From BAIKAL-G1 sp943370385 (GTDB taxonomy: Bacteria > Cyanobacteriota > Cyanobacteriia > PCC-6307 > Cyanobiaceae), in the NCBI GenBank assembly GCA_943370385.1, contig CALRQT020000001.1:240219-304218 (forward strand): 64,000 bases of DNA, written 5' to 3'. Shown in pieces: positions 25,265 through 34,305 of this stretch. Below the pieces are notes generated by a model. The model was not told where the DNA came from, searched no databases, and saw nothing but the letters and a program-made list of their open reading frames with translations. The translations under genes were made by a program, and so were the position numbers. How positions within the stretch are numbered: the stretch's first letter is position 1; the number at the start of each line of letters is the position of its first letter.

Positions 25265-25954
25265 ATGACGGCCAGCCTCATCCAGCACCAACCGCGGCGG
25301 GAGCCGGGTCGCTCCCTCGGCCCGGCGGGGCGCCCCCAGGCGGCAGCCCGGTCCAGCACCAGCCGCAGCCTGCGCTTGGTGGCCCAACAGGAGGGCCTGA
25401 TCCAGATCCACACGGCCCCCTTCCGGGGCAGCTTTAGCGGCGTGTTCAGCCAGGCGCTGCGGAGTGCCGGTTTGGGCAGCCGGGTGCTGATTACCCAGTT
25501 CCTCAAGGGTGGGGTCGACCAGGGGCTCGAGGCCAGCCTCTGGCTCTGCGGCCGCCTGCAGTGGCTGCGTCCCGCCGTGGCCGGTTGCCTGTCGGAGCCC
25601 TGCGCCACGGCTGTGTCCTGCGCCACGGCGGCCTCGGTGGTCTCGGCTGCCCCAGCTGCTGGTCCCAGTGGCCTGGCCCGTTCCCCGTTACCGACCGCCA
25701 GCGATCCCGACCGGGAGGCGGTGGAAGCGGTGTGGGCTTACAGCCGCGACCAGCTGCTGGGCGGCCAGCTCGACCAGCTGGTGCTGGACGAACTGGGCCT
25801 GGCCGTGGACCTGGGCTACCTCTGCGCCGCCGAGGTGACCGCCACCCTGGAGCGCCGCCCGAGCCATGTGGATGTGATCCTCACCGGCCCGGCCATGCCG
25901 GCGGCCCTGATGGCCATGGCCGATCAGGTGACCCAATTGCGCCGCGGCTTCTAG
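25265..25954 (+). CDS. CobA/CobO-like corrinoid adenosyltransferase homologue with degenerate P-loop
   Basis: The 229-residue protein aligns by eye with ATP:corrinoid adenosyltransferases of the CobA type: GLIQIHTAPFRGSFSGVFSQ, VLITQFLKGG, LVLDELGLAVDLGYL and RPSHVDVILTGPAM. The segment that should be the Walker A loop (GDGKGKTTAAFG in working enzymes) reads TAPFRGSFSGVF and lacks the Lys-Thr/Ser pair, so ATP binding in the usual way is doubtful. A low-complexity insert fills about residues 110-145. The place between ntcA and dcd is shared by picocyanobacteria. I would call it a CobA-fold protein of unknown activity rather than CobO. Confidence 0.72.
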   Translation: MTASLIQHQPRREPGRSLGPAGRPQAAARSSTSRSLRLVAQQEGLIQIHTAPFRGSFSGVFSQALRSAGLGSRVLITQFLKGGVDQGLEASLWLCGRLQWLRPAVAGCLSEPCATAVSCATAASVVSAAPAAGPSGLARSPLPTASDPDREAVEAVWAYSRDQLLGGQLDQLVLDELGLAVDLGYLCAAEVTATLERRPSHVDVILTGPAMPAALMAMADQVTQLRRGF

Positions 25955-25984
25955 CCTGCTCCCACCGGCCCCTGCGGCAGTCCC

Positions 25985-26578
25985 ATGCTCAAGAACGATC
26001 GCTGGATCAATGCCCAGGCTGCCGAGGGAATGCTGGAACCCTTCCAGCCCAAGCTGGTGCGTCACCTAGACCCGGACCAGGGCACCTCGCCAGTGCTCAG
26101 TTTCGGCTGCAGTTCCTATGGCTACGACCTCAGGCTTTCGGCCAAGGAGTTTCTGATTTTTCGCCACGTGCCGGGCACGGTGATGAATCCGAAGCGCTTC
26201 AACCCGGCCAACCTGGAGCCGGCGCCCCTCCAAGAGGACGGTGATGGCGCCTATTTCATCCTGCCCGCCCATTCCTATGGCCTGGGTGTGGCCCTGGAGC
26301 GCATGCGGGTGCCGGCCAATATCACCGTGATCTGTCTGGGCAAGAGCACCTATGCCCGCCTGGGCATCATCGTCAACACCACTCCGGCCGAGGCCAGCTG
26401 GGAGGGCCACCTGACCCTGGAATTCAGCAATTCCTCCGGGGCCGATTGCCGCATCTATGCCAACGAAGGCATCTGTCAGCTGCTCTTCTTTGAGGGGGAT
26501 CCCTGCGAAACCACCTACAGCGATCGCAAGGGCAAGTATCAAGATCAGGCCGAACGGGTCACCTTGGCGCGGGTCTGA
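25985..26578 (+). CDS. dcd: dCTP deaminase
   Basis: Dcd converts dCTP to dUTP, supplying dUMP for thymidylate synthesis. The 197-residue protein carries SSYGYDLRLS, GKSTYARLGIIVNTTPAEAS and WEGHLTLEFSNSS with the catalytic Glu. The length is normal for the trimeric enzyme family. Only 30 bases separate it from the CobA-like gene. thyX, which uses the resulting dUMP, lies 4.4 kb away on the same strand. Confidence 0.95.
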   Translation: MLKNDRWINAQAAEGMLEPFQPKLVRHLDPDQGTSPVLSFGCSSYGYDLRLSAKEFLIFRHVPGTVMNPKRFNPANLEPAPLQEDGDGAYFILPAHSYGLGVALERMRVPANITVICLGKSTYARLGIIVNTTPAEASWEGHLTLEFSNSSGADCRIYANEGICQLLFFEGDPCETTYSDRKGKYQDQAERVTLARV

Positions 26579-26707
26579 CAACCCTCCGGTGGTGATGGCA
26601 GGGCCTGCAGGCAAAGCTTGCGGCACCAGCCACGTGGGCCGATCAGCCCAGCAGCCCCATCGCTCTGGCGGGATCGACTGGCTGCCTTGTGGGGGGGCGA
26701 GCCCGCG

Positions 26708-26938
26708 TTAGCTCCAGCGGCGCGGCCACCACGCCCAGAGCACCAGTTCCACCACGGCCCACAACAACACCAGGCCCACCAGCCAGCCCGGCAGCAGCAC
26801 CAGGGGCCACCAGGGACGCAGCAGCAGCACCAGGCCGGCCGCGGCTAGGGCCGTCAGGGTCCGGCGGCGTTGGCGCCAGCCCGGCAGGCTGGTGAGCGAT
26901 GGCGGCAGCGTTGGGCGCCGCAGCTGGGGCAGAGCCAT
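26708..26938 (-). CDS. Small two-helix membrane protein, hypothetical
   Basis: The 76-residue product has a basic N-terminal part (LPGWRQRRRTLTAL) and one or two very hydrophobic Trp/Leu-rich helices (residues 31-70, for example WLVGLVLLWAVVELVLWAWW). No family is recognised. It is divergent from the lytic transglycosylase gene, 69 bases apart, and convergent with dcd. The frame stays open upstream, but only as a shadow of the transglycosylase gene. Confidence 0.55.
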   Translation of the reverse strand: MALPQLRRPTLPPSLTSLPGWRQRRRTLTALAAAGLVLLLRPWWPLVLLPGWLVGLVLLWAVVELVLWAWWPRRWS

Positions 26939-27007
26939 GGCGGTGGCGAGGATGGGTTGGGGGAGAAGCCTCCCCACAATGGCAACAGCCCTGTTCCGGC
27001 AACAGCC

Positions 27008-29113
27008 ATGCTCCGGCCCTTGTTGCCCCAGTTCCCGTCGCCCCAGCCGCCCTCTGCGCACGGCCTGCGCCTGCTGCTGGGCACCTGCTTGGGCACGGCC
27101 CTGGTCCTGCTGGCCGGCCGAGCCCTGGTGCTCCAGCTCACGCCCTCGCCGACGCCGGACACGCCCCTCTCCAGCCTGCGGGCCTGGCGGCTGCTCAGCC
27201 CTGATCCGGCCCTGCGCCGCGAGGCCAGCCTGCTGCTCGCAAGCCGCGAGCCCACCGGCAGCGCCAGGCAACGGCAGTGGCTCTGGGGCCAGGGCTGGGG
27301 CCGCGATTCCCTTGCTGCCCTGGCCCTGAAACGGGCCGCCCAGGCGGCCGAGGCCGCCGGCCAGCCCGACCAGGCCCTCGACCTCTGGCAAAGCCTTTGG
27401 CAGCGCTTTCCCCAGAATCCGGCGAGCGCCGATGCGCTCTACAGCTTGGGCCGCCTGCAATCCCGCTGGCGCCAGCTCCTGCTCCAGCGCTTCCCCGCCC
27501 ATCCCGCGGCCCTGGCGGCGGCCCTGGAGCTGGGCCCCTCCCCCGCCAGCCGCCTGCAGGCCAGCCTGCATCTGGCCCGCTGGGGCCCCCGCTGGCCGGG
27601 GGCCGAGGCCCTGCTGGTGCAAGCCTGCCGCGGCCGTGATGGGGCCCTGAAGCCGCCGCAACGGCGCCATCTGGCCCTGGGCCTGGCCCAGTTGGGCCGA
27701 GGCCAGACCGCCCTGGACTGCCTCAAGGGCCTCCAGGGCGATCTGGCGCTGGAGTTGGCCCTGGGCCAGGCCTTACTCAAAGGCGATGCCAGCCAACAGG
27801 GGCTGGCTGATCGCCGGCTGCTGGCCCTCGCCCAGCGCTGGCCCACCAGCGCCGCCGCCCGGGAGGCCAGCGTCCTGCTCAGCCAGCGGGAGGGATCTGA
27901 TACCGATGCCCTGCTGGCCCGGTTGCCGGCACCCCTGCAGGACAGCGCTGCCGTGCAGGCCCGCCTGGCCCTGGATCGTCAGCGCCCCTGGCGCGGGGTC
28001 TTGCAGCGTTGGCCCCGGGATCCGGCCAGCTGGGAGCTGCAGTGGCAACTGGCGCGTCAGGCGCTGTTGCAGCAGCGCTGGGCCGAGGCCACCGCCATCC
28101 TTCACGCCCTGCCCGCCCACCAGTTGGCCGCGCCCCTGGCCGCACGCCAGCTCTTTTGGTTGGGCTATGCCCATGGGCGGCTTGGCGACGGGGCCGCGGC
28201 CCAGCGCCTTTGGCGCCAGGTGCTGGCCATCGCGCCCGGCGGCTACTACAGCTGGCGGGCCAGCCTGCACCTGGGCGAGCCCGAGACCAAGACCGAGCCT
28301 GAGCTGCTGCGCGCCCCCGGTGGGCCGGCCGAGCCCCTGGCCCGGCCCCCTTGGCAGCCCCTCGCCAGTGGGGATGGGGGCCTGGACCGGCTCTGGCGCC
28401 TGAACCAGCCCTTGGAGGCCTGGGAAAGCTGGCGCTTCTGGCGGGGGGGGCAGCGGGTCCAAGACGCCCGGGACCTGCAGCTGGAGGGTCGGCTGCGCAG
28501 TGGGGTGGGCGACGACTGGATCGGCTTGGGCCAACTGGAGCAGGCCAGCCTGCGGCTGCCGAAAGGCAGCTGCCAGCAGCAGGCCGACCTGGAACGGCAG
28601 CTGAATCCCCTGCGCTACGGCGCGCTGTTTGGCCAGGCTGCTGCTGGCGCGGGCCTCGATCCGGCCCTGCTGCAGGCGGTGGCCCGGCAGGAATCCCGGT
28701 TCACGGCTGGGGTGGAGTCGCCGGTGGGGGCGGTGGGGCTGATGCAGCTGATGCCCAGCACCGCCAGCGAGCTGGCGGGCCGGCGCCTGGAGGGCACCAG
28801 CCTGAAGGATCCGGCCCTCAACAGCCGCCTAGGGGCCCGCTACCTGCGTCAGCTCTTGGAGCAATGGCAGGGCAATCCGGTGCTGGCCGTGGCCAGCTAC
28901 AACGCCGGTCCCGGGGCCGTGGCCCACTGGCTCAAGACCGGCCTGGGCAGCGACAGCCCCAAGCCAGCCGGCGCCCCGATCAGTTTGCAACGGGATCCCG
29001 AGCTCTGGATCGAGGCGATTCCCTACCCGGAAACCCGGCTTTACACCAAGAAGGTGCTGGGCAACCTCTGGAGCTACCGGCGCCTGAATCAGGGTGCCGC
29101 TTCGGGCTGTTAG
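27008..29113 (+). CDS. Soluble lytic murein transglycosylase-like protein
   Basis: The 701-residue protein has an N-terminal membrane anchor or signal (LLLGTCLGTALVLLAGRALV), a long alpha-helical Ala/Leu-rich superhelical region and a C-terminal SLT domain. The SLT motif AVARQESRFTAG gives the catalytic Glu near residue 562, followed by GAVGLMQLMPSTA and VASYNAGPGAVAHWL. Such enzymes cut the glycan strand of peptidoglycan to make 1,6-anhydro ends. The start at 27008 places the membrane segment at residues 20-44; the upstream open frame overlaps the divergent gene. Confidence 0.9.
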   Translation: MLRPLLPQFPSPQPPSAHGLRLLLGTCLGTALVLLAGRALVLQLTPSPTPDTPLSSLRAWRLLSPDPALRREASLLLASREPTGSARQRQWLWGQGWGRDSLAALALKRAAQAAEAAGQPDQALDLWQSLWQRFPQNPASADALYSLGRLQSRWRQLLLQRFPAHPAALAAALELGPSPASRLQASLHLARWGPRWPGAEALLVQACRGRDGALKPPQRRHLALGLAQLGRGQTALDCLKGLQGDLALELALGQALLKGDASQQGLADRRLLALAQRWPTSAAAREASVLLSQREGSDTDALLARLPAPLQDSAAVQARLALDRQRPWRGVLQRWPRDPASWELQWQLARQALLQQRWAEATAILHALPAHQLAAPLAARQLFWLGYAHGRLGDGAAAQRLWRQVLAIAPGGYYSWRASLHLGEPETKTEPELLRAPGGPAEPLARPPWQPLASGDGGLDRLWRLNQPLEAWESWRFWRGGQRVQDARDLQLEGRLRSGVGDDWIGLGQLEQASLRLPKGSCQQQADLERQLNPLRYGALFGQAAAGAGLDPALLQAVARQESRFTAGVESPVGAVGLMQLMPSTASELAGRRLEGTSLKDPALNSRLGARYLRQLLEQWQGNPVLAVASYNAGPGAVAHWLKTGLGSDSPKPAGAPISLQRDPELWIEAIPYPETRLYTKKVLGNLWSYRRLNQGAASGC

Positions 29114-29158
29114 CCGGAGCCCTGCGGGCGGTTGAAACCGGACCGAGCTAGCGGTTCT

Positions 29159-29674
29159 TCAGGCATGGAACCGGGCCAGGCCGGAACGATGGAACTCATG
29201 GCCGATCCAGACCCCGGTCAGCACCAGGGCACTGAGGCCGGTTGCCACCCCAACCGGGTTCATCGGTAGACGCAGGCGGATCAGATCCAGCCGGGCCAGC
29301 AACACGGCGGCGCCAAGCAGCAACACATCGGTGAGCACATTGAGATGCATCAGGTACACCCCGCCGGTGATCACCAGAAACAGGGTCGTGATCAGGGTGA
29401 GCACCTTGCTGCGGGCCATGAAGAAGGACACTTCCCGCACGACAAGGTCGGGCACCGTGCAGATCACCACGACCACCACGGCCTGGAGACACTCCAGGGG
29501 GATGATCAGGTCCCGGAGCAAGGTCACATTTTGGCCGTTGCCCGGCAGCCAGGGCAGGGCCACGGTTTGGGGGGCCAGGTTGGACCAGTTGAAGCCCAGA
29601 TAGGCGCTCACCAGCAGCAGCACCAGCAGCATCGGAGCCCGGAACGGCAACAGCAACAGGCGCAGGATCGGCAT
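29159..29674 (-). CDS. Membrane protein of unknown function, paired with NIL-ferredoxin
   Basis: This 171-residue protein has about four membrane helices: one near residues 14-30, one near 58-76, one near 93-112 and one near 140-158. No cofactor motif is visible. Its ATG directly follows the stop codon of the NIL-ferredoxin gene (TGAATG), so the two are translationally coupled and may work together, perhaps with the ferredoxin docking on it. That is inference from position; the family is not recognised. Confidence 0.7.
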   Translation of the reverse strand: MPILRLLLLPFRAPMLLVLLLVSAYLGFNWSNLAPQTVALPWLPGNGQNVTLLRDLIIPLECLQAVVVVVICTVPDLVVREVSFFMARSKVLTLITTLFLVITGGVYLMHLNVLTDVLLLGAAVLLARLDLIRLRLPMNPVGVATGLSALVLTGVWIGHEFHRSGLARFHA

Positions 29675-30088
29675 TCAGGGTCCCTTCAGCTCTAGGGCAA
29701 TGGCCCCCAGGGGACAGCTGGGGATGCACTGCTCACAGACGAGGCAGCGTTGCGCATCGAACTGCAGCTGCCAAGTGGGAGCCTGGCTGGCCAGGGCGCC
29801 ACTGGGGCAGAGGCTGGAGCAAATGCCACAGTCCACACACAGATCCGGGTTGATCGTGATCTGGCCTGGCGTGCGGTTGAGGCCCAGGCCCTGGGCCTCC
29901 AGCCACTGTTCGGCAGCGGCGAGATCGTCAATGTCGCCGGAGAGCTCCACCACCATGGTGCCGCTCTGGTTGGGGGCAATCTGGGCGCGCAGGATTTTGG
30001 CGGCCACATCAAATTCCACAGCCAACCGATAGGTGATCGGCTCGTGAACGGCTTCCCGGGGAAAATGGAGGGTGATCCGGCGTTTCAA
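29675..30088 (-). CDS. NIL domain and 2x[4Fe-4S] ferredoxin protein
   Basis: The 137-residue protein joins an N-terminal NIL domain (about residues 4-75), the small ligand-binding fold known from MetN methionine transporters, to a bacterial ferredoxin domain. Two complete cluster motifs are present: Cys84, 87, 90, 94 (CVDCGICSSLCP) and Cys115, 118, 121, 125 (CLVCEQCIPSCP). Related NIL-ferredoxins occur in cyanobacteria and archaea, in some cases linked to sulfur or methionine chemistry. It is cytosolic, with no signal peptide. The coupled membrane gene follows with no spacer. Confidence 0.88.
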   Translation of the reverse strand: MKRRITLHFPREAVHEPITYRLAVEFDVAAKILRAQIAPNQSGTMVVELSGDIDDLAAAEQWLEAQGLGLNRTPGQITINPDLCVDCGICSSLCPSGALASQAPTWQLQFDAQRCLVCEQCIPSCPLGAIALELKGP

Positions 30089-30307
30089 GGGTGCACCGTC
30101 GCCCGTTGGGACCGTAGCAAGGGTGCCGGCCTAGGCGCTGGCTGGCTGGTGGTTCCGGATCCAGGTGCTGGCGGCGCCCTGTCAGCCAAAGTCCCGACTC
30201 CCCCGGCCTGATCGCCTAGCCCGATCCGCTGGTCCTGGGGGTCAGTTCGGGTCGCAAGCCCAATCTGCTAGCGCCATCGCCACCAATGACCCGAGGACGC
30301 TGGCAAA

Positions 30308-30922
30308 GTGAAGACCACGCCAACGCCACCTTTAGGGCCTCCATCCGTGTCCGAGCCTTCGCCAGCCCCAGCTCCCCTGCCCCTGGCTGGGCGGCGCGAA
30401 CGGATGCTGCTAGCGGCTGTGGCCGCTGCCCTGGCCCTGATGCTGTTCTTGGTGCGCGGCGGGCTCCATCCGGCTGCCCCCCTGGAGCAGCTGGCCCGCC
30501 AGTCCCTCGACCTGCCCGTGGCCCTGGGGGATGGCCGCCCCACCCTGGTGGAGTTCTACGCCGACTGGTGTGAGGCCTGCCGGGCGATGGCACCGGCGAT
30601 GGCCTCGGTGGAACAGCAGCACCATGGCGCCCTCGATGTGGTGCTGCTCAATGTGGATAACCCCCGCTGGCAGCCGGAGATCGATCGCTATGACGTCAAC
30701 GGCATCCCCCAGCTGGAACTCTTCAATGCCGCGGGCGATCCCGTGGGCCGCTCCCTGGGGGCCCGGAGCCGGCCGGAATTGGAGGCCCTCACCGGTGCCC
30801 TGATTGCCGAAACCCCCCTGCCCCCATTGGCGGGGGTCGGTAGCGTCAGCAGCCTGGCGGGCGGGGCAGCTGCCGGCTCCCCATCCCCTGCCGCCCTGGC
30901 CGGTCCCCGCAGCCACGGCTGA
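30308..30922 (+). CDS. txlA: Membrane-anchored thioredoxin-like protein, TxlA/HCF164 type
   Basis: The 204-residue protein has a proline-rich N-terminus, one membrane helix at about 33-49 (MLLAAVAAALALMLFLV) and a thioredoxin domain with the redox motif Trp87-Cys88-Glu-Ala-Cys91 and the cis-proline segment NGIPQLELF. HCF164/TxlA proteins move reducing power to the thylakoid lumen or periplasm for cytochrome maturation. The tail after residue 175 is low in complexity. The start is GTG; thyX follows 36 bases after the stop. Confidence 0.85.
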   Translation: MKTTPTPPLGPPSVSEPSPAPAPLPLAGRRERMLLAAVAAALALMLFLVRGGLHPAAPLEQLARQSLDLPVALGDGRPTLVEFYADWCEACRAMAPAMASVEQQHHGALDVVLLNVDNPRWQPEIDRYDVNGIPQLELFNAAGDPVGRSLGARSRPELEALTGALIAETPLPPLAGVGSVSSLAGGAAAGSPSPAALAGPRSHG

Positions 30923-30958
30923 ACCTGGTTCGCCCCGATTTCCCCCGTTCCTTGATCC

Positions 30959-31681
30959 ATGAAGCGCTTCCGGGTTGAGCTAATCGCCGCCACCCCCAAC
31001 CCCCAGCAGTGCATCTTTGCGGCGATGCACCAGGACTATTTCGAGGGCTTCGTGGCCTCGGATCGCGGGCAATGGCCCGAGGAGGCCAAGGCCGGAGAAA
31101 TCTGTGTGAAGCGCCTGCTGGCTGGGGAGCGCGGCCACTACGGCCCCCTGGAGCACCCCCAGATCACCCTCAATGTGGGCTGGTTTCCCCATTCGGTGAT
31201 GCAACAGGCCCGCACCCACCGGGTTGGGGTGAGTTTTGATGTGCAGTCGATGCGCTATACGGGCGAGCGCATCTCCCGGGCCGCCAATGGGGAACTGGAG
31301 CTTGAAGAGGTGTTTTACCTGCGGCCGGTGGGTAGCTATAGCGATCGCCAGGGCAAAAAATACAACTACACCCCCGAGGAGCGCGCCAAGGACCTCGCCC
31401 TCTGCCAAACGGCGGCGGAGCGCTATCGCGAGATGTTGGCGGCCGGTTTTGCCGAAGAGCACGCCCGCGGCATCCTGCCCTTCGACTACCGCCAGCACTT
31501 TGTGGTGAGCTTCAGCCTGCGGGCCTTCCTGCATTTCATGGACCTGCGCGCCAAGCTCGATGCCCAGCAGGAGATCCGCGAACTCTGTGATTTGATGTGG
31601 CCCCATTTTCAAACCTGGGCGCCTGAGATTGCCGCTTGGTATGAGAAAAGCCGCCTGCACAAGGCCCGGCTGGCGCCCTAA
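30959..31681 (+). CDS. thyX: Flavin-dependent thymidylate synthase
   Basis: ThyX methylates dUMP to dTMP using methylene-tetrahydrofolate, FAD and NADPH. The 240-residue protein carries the ThyX signature as RTHRVGVSFDVQSMRYTGER, preceded by HYGPLEHPQITL, and ends in the usual helical part with FLHFMDLRAKLDAQQEIREL. The length is normal. Together with dcd it gives a complete dCTP-to-dTMP route. Confidence 0.96.
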   Translation: MKRFRVELIAATPNPQQCIFAAMHQDYFEGFVASDRGQWPEEAKAGEICVKRLLAGERGHYGPLEHPQITLNVGWFPHSVMQQARTHRVGVSFDVQSMRYTGERISRAANGELELEEVFYLRPVGSYSDRQGKKYNYTPEERAKDLALCQTAAERYREMLAAGFAEEHARGILPFDYRQHFVVSFSLRAFLHFMDLRAKLDAQQEIRELCDLMWPHFQTWAPEIAAWYEKSRLHKARLAP

Positions 31682-31768
31682 ACAGGCCGCTCCCTGGAGG
31701 TCCCCTTGCCAGGGGCGCCCGGTGCCAACCCCTTAGCCTTGGCGCCAATGGTTTCTGGAGATCTCCCC

Positions 31769-33160
31769 ATGGCGGAGCTGGCCCGCTTCCCCCTGGGTGA
31801 GCCCCTTCCGGCTGGTCAGGCCCGCTTCGGCACCGATGGCATCCGCGGCCGGGTTGGCTCGGTGATCACCCCGGCCCTGGCCCTGCAACTGGGCTACTGG
31901 TGCGGCCAGGTATTGCCGGCCGAGGGGCCGATCGTGATTGGGGCCGATTCGCGCAGCAGCGGGCCGATGCTGGTGGCGGCCCTCACCGCCGGCCTGGCCG
32001 CCGCCGGTCGCGAGGTGTGGGACCTGGGCCTCTGCCCCACCCCGGCGGTGCCCGGCACGATCCGCGCCCAGGGCTGCGCCGGTGGCCTGATGGTGTCGGC
32101 CAGCCACAACCCGCCCCAGGACAACGGCATCAAGGTGTTCGGCGCCAGCGGCGCCAAGCTCAAGGAGAACCAGCAGCAGGCGATCGAGGCGGGCCTCCAT
32201 GGCGCCGGCAGCGAGCGCAGCCCCTTCAGTGGCGTGGGCCTGGTGCGCCAACGCCCCGACCTCCTGGCCGCCTATCGGGACAGCCTGATCGCCAGCGTGG
32301 GCGGCGCCCGCCTGGATGGCTGCAAGGTGGTGCTTGATCTCTGCTGGGGTTCGGCCACGGCCTGCGGCGAGAGCGTGTTTCGGGCCCTGGGCGCCGATCT
32401 CACCGTGCTCCATGGCGAACCGGATGGGGCGCGGATCAACCTGGGCTGCGGCAGCACCCACCTGGAGGCCCTGCGCCAGGCGGTGTTGGCCCAGGGGGCC
32501 AGCATGGGCTTTGCCTTCGATGGCGATGCCGACCGCATGCTTGCGGTGGATGGCCAGGGGCGGGTGGTGGATGGCGACCAGATCCTCTACCTCTGGGGCC
32601 AGGCCCTGATGGCCCAGGGCCAACTGCCCGATCACCGCATCGTCGCCACGGTGATGTCCAACCTGGGCTTTGAGAAGGCCTGGCAGGCCAAGGGCGGCCT
32701 GTTCGAGCGCACGGCCGTCGGCGACCAATACGTGCACCAGGCCATGGAGGCGCTGGGCGCGGGCCTGGGCGGCGAACAATCGGGCCATATCCTGTCGGCC
32801 CGCCACGGCATGAGTGGCGATGGCCTGCTCACGGCCCTGCAGGTGGCCGTGCTGATCCAGGCCCAGGGGGGCTCCCTGGCCCACTGGCTGGATGGCAGCT
32901 TCCAGCCCTATCCCCAGAAGCTGGTGAATGTGACCGTGCCCGATCGCCAGCGCCGCACCCAATGGCAGCAGTGCGATCCCCTGCGCCTTGCCGTGGCCGA
33001 GGCCGAGGCGGCGATGGCGGGCCATGGCCGGGTGCTGGTGCGCGCCAGCGGCACCGAACCCCTGCTGCGGGTGATGGTGGAAGCGGCCTCCCAGGCCGAC
33101 GTGGACCATTGGGCGGGCCATCTGGCCGACTTGGCGGAGAGCCAGTTGAACGGGGGGTAA
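31769..33160 (+). CDS. glmM: Phosphoglucosamine mutase
   Basis: GlmM converts glucosamine-6-phosphate to glucosamine-1-phosphate for UDP-GlcNAc, peptidoglycan and LPS. The 463-residue protein shows RFGTDGIRGRVGSVITPALA, the active-site serine loop MVSASHNPPQDNGIKVFG, the metal loop AFDGDADRMLAVD and the phosphate-binding RASGTEPLLRVMVEA. I chose the ATG at 31769 because GGAG stands 8 bases before it; in-frame starts at 31748 (ATG) and 31706 (TTG) would add 7 or 21 residues. Confidence 0.94.
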   Translation: MAELARFPLGEPLPAGQARFGTDGIRGRVGSVITPALALQLGYWCGQVLPAEGPIVIGADSRSSGPMLVAALTAGLAAAGREVWDLGLCPTPAVPGTIRAQGCAGGLMVSASHNPPQDNGIKVFGASGAKLKENQQQAIEAGLHGAGSERSPFSGVGLVRQRPDLLAAYRDSLIASVGGARLDGCKVVLDLCWGSATACGESVFRALGADLTVLHGEPDGARINLGCGSTHLEALRQAVLAQGASMGFAFDGDADRMLAVDGQGRVVDGDQILYLWGQALMAQGQLPDHRIVATVMSNLGFEKAWQAKGGLFERTAVGDQYVHQAMEALGAGLGGEQSGHILSARHGMSGDGLLTALQVAVLIQAQGGSLAHWLDGSFQPYPQKLVNVTVPDRQRRTQWQQCDPLRLAVAEAEAAMAGHGRVLVRASGTEPLLRVMVEAASQADVDHWAGHLADLAESQLNGG

Positions 33161-33260
33161 GGGGGATTCCCGCCGGGCGCCGGGGCTGACCTGATCGCTC
33201 CTGGCTCCGGGAGAAGGGTCACCCCGGGTCCTGGGCCGGTCGGCATGGGCCGGGTGGCTT

Positions 33261-34301
33261 CTAGGCCAGGGGCTCCTGGGCCGCAGGTCCTGCGGCAAGA
33301 CTGTGGGCCAGCTCCAGGGCCCCCCTGCAGGCGTCCCCCCGGGGCTCCACCAACGCCGCACCGGGCAGCTCCCGGGCTAGCCAGGCGCCCAAGCCCAGCC
33401 GCAGCTGATCGAGATGCCCGAGGGCGCCGCCCACGCCACACACCCGCGGAGCGGCCAGTTCCAGGGCCCGGGCCACCCCCACCACCAGGCCCGCGAGGGC
33501 TGAGGCCGAGGCCGTGATCACGGCCCTGGCGTGGGGGTCGCCAGCCGCCGCAAGCTGATTCAGCACCGGCGCCAGGCGGGCAAAGCCGGCCGGGCCGAAC
33601 TCCGGCGCCACCACCAGGGCTTTCACCTCCTGGGCGGTTTCGGCGCCGAGGGCTTGCCAGAGCTGGGAGCGCAGCTCGGTTTCGGCTAAGCGGCCATCGG
33701 CCATCTGCACGGCCAGGGCCAGGCCATCGCGGCCCACATCCATGGCCGAGCCCGCCCCATCGAGCAGCCAGCCCCAGCCGCCGCAGCGGTGCTCGCGGCC
33801 CTGGCCGTCCTGACCCAGGGCGATGCAGCCGGTGCCGCTGATCACCAGGATGCCGGCGTCAGGGCCGCAGGCGCCCCGCAGGGCCGTGCGTTCATCGCCG
33901 GTGACCAGCAGACGTTCGGGTGGTAGGGCCAGGGCTGCTGCGGCCAGGGCCAGCCCCTGGCGTTGCACGGGGCTGCCGGCCTCGATGCCACTGGCACCGA
34001 TGGCGGCGGCGGCGAGGGGCAGGTGGCTCCAGGCGCTGGGCAGCTGCTGGCGGGCCGCCGCCAGGCTGGTGGCCAGGGCCGCTTGGAACCGCTCCGGGCC
34101 ACCGGCGGCGGCCAGGTGGCTGACGCCGGGGCCTTCGCCCTCGGCGAGCAGCTGAAATGGCCCCTCAGGGACGGGCTCGTTCAGGCCCGCGGCTCCAGGC
34201 GCCTCGGCCCAGGCCAGCAGGCAACGGGTGTGGGTCTGGCCGGCATCAAAGCCCGCCAGCAGGTGACCGTGCCCTTCGGGGCCCTCGGCTGGGCTTGGCA
34301 C
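33261..34301 (-). CDS. BadF/BadG-type ATPase, N-acetylglucosamine kinase-like
   Basis: The 346-residue protein belongs to the ASKHA kinase fold. Motifs are AGFDAGQTHTRCLL (phosphate 1), ILVISGTGCIALG and GGWGWLLDGAGSAMDVGRDG (phosphate 2 region), and VCGVGGALGHLDQL (adenosine region). Members phosphorylate N-acetylglucosamine or related sugars released in wall recycling. Lying across from glmM it may feed recycled amino sugar back into the pathway; that is inference. The start is GTG; the gene begins 4 bases after the ictB-like gene stops. Confidence 0.83.
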   Translation of the reverse strand: MPSPAEGPEGHGHLLAGFDAGQTHTRCLLAWAEAPGAAGLNEPVPEGPFQLLAEGEGPGVSHLAAAGGPERFQAALATSLAAARQQLPSAWSHLPLAAAAIGASGIEAGSPVQRQGLALAAAALALPPERLLVTGDERTALRGACGPDAGILVISGTGCIALGQDGQGREHRCGGWGWLLDGAGSAMDVGRDGLALAVQMADGRLAETELRSQLWQALGAETAQEVKALVVAPEFGPAGFARLAPVLNQLAAAGDPHARAVITASASALAGLVVGVARALELAAPRVCGVGGALGHLDQLRLGLGAWLARELPGAALVEPRGDACRGALELAHSLAAGPAAQEPLA

Positions 34302-34305
34302 GGGC

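Noticed and set aside
25265..25954. Calling this gene cobO/btuR outright.
   Set aside because: The Walker A residues needed for ATP are missing, so the activity is not supported.
31733..33361. A 542-codon open frame on the minus strand opposite glmM.
   Set aside because: It is an antisense shadow of glmM; the protein has no recognisable domain.
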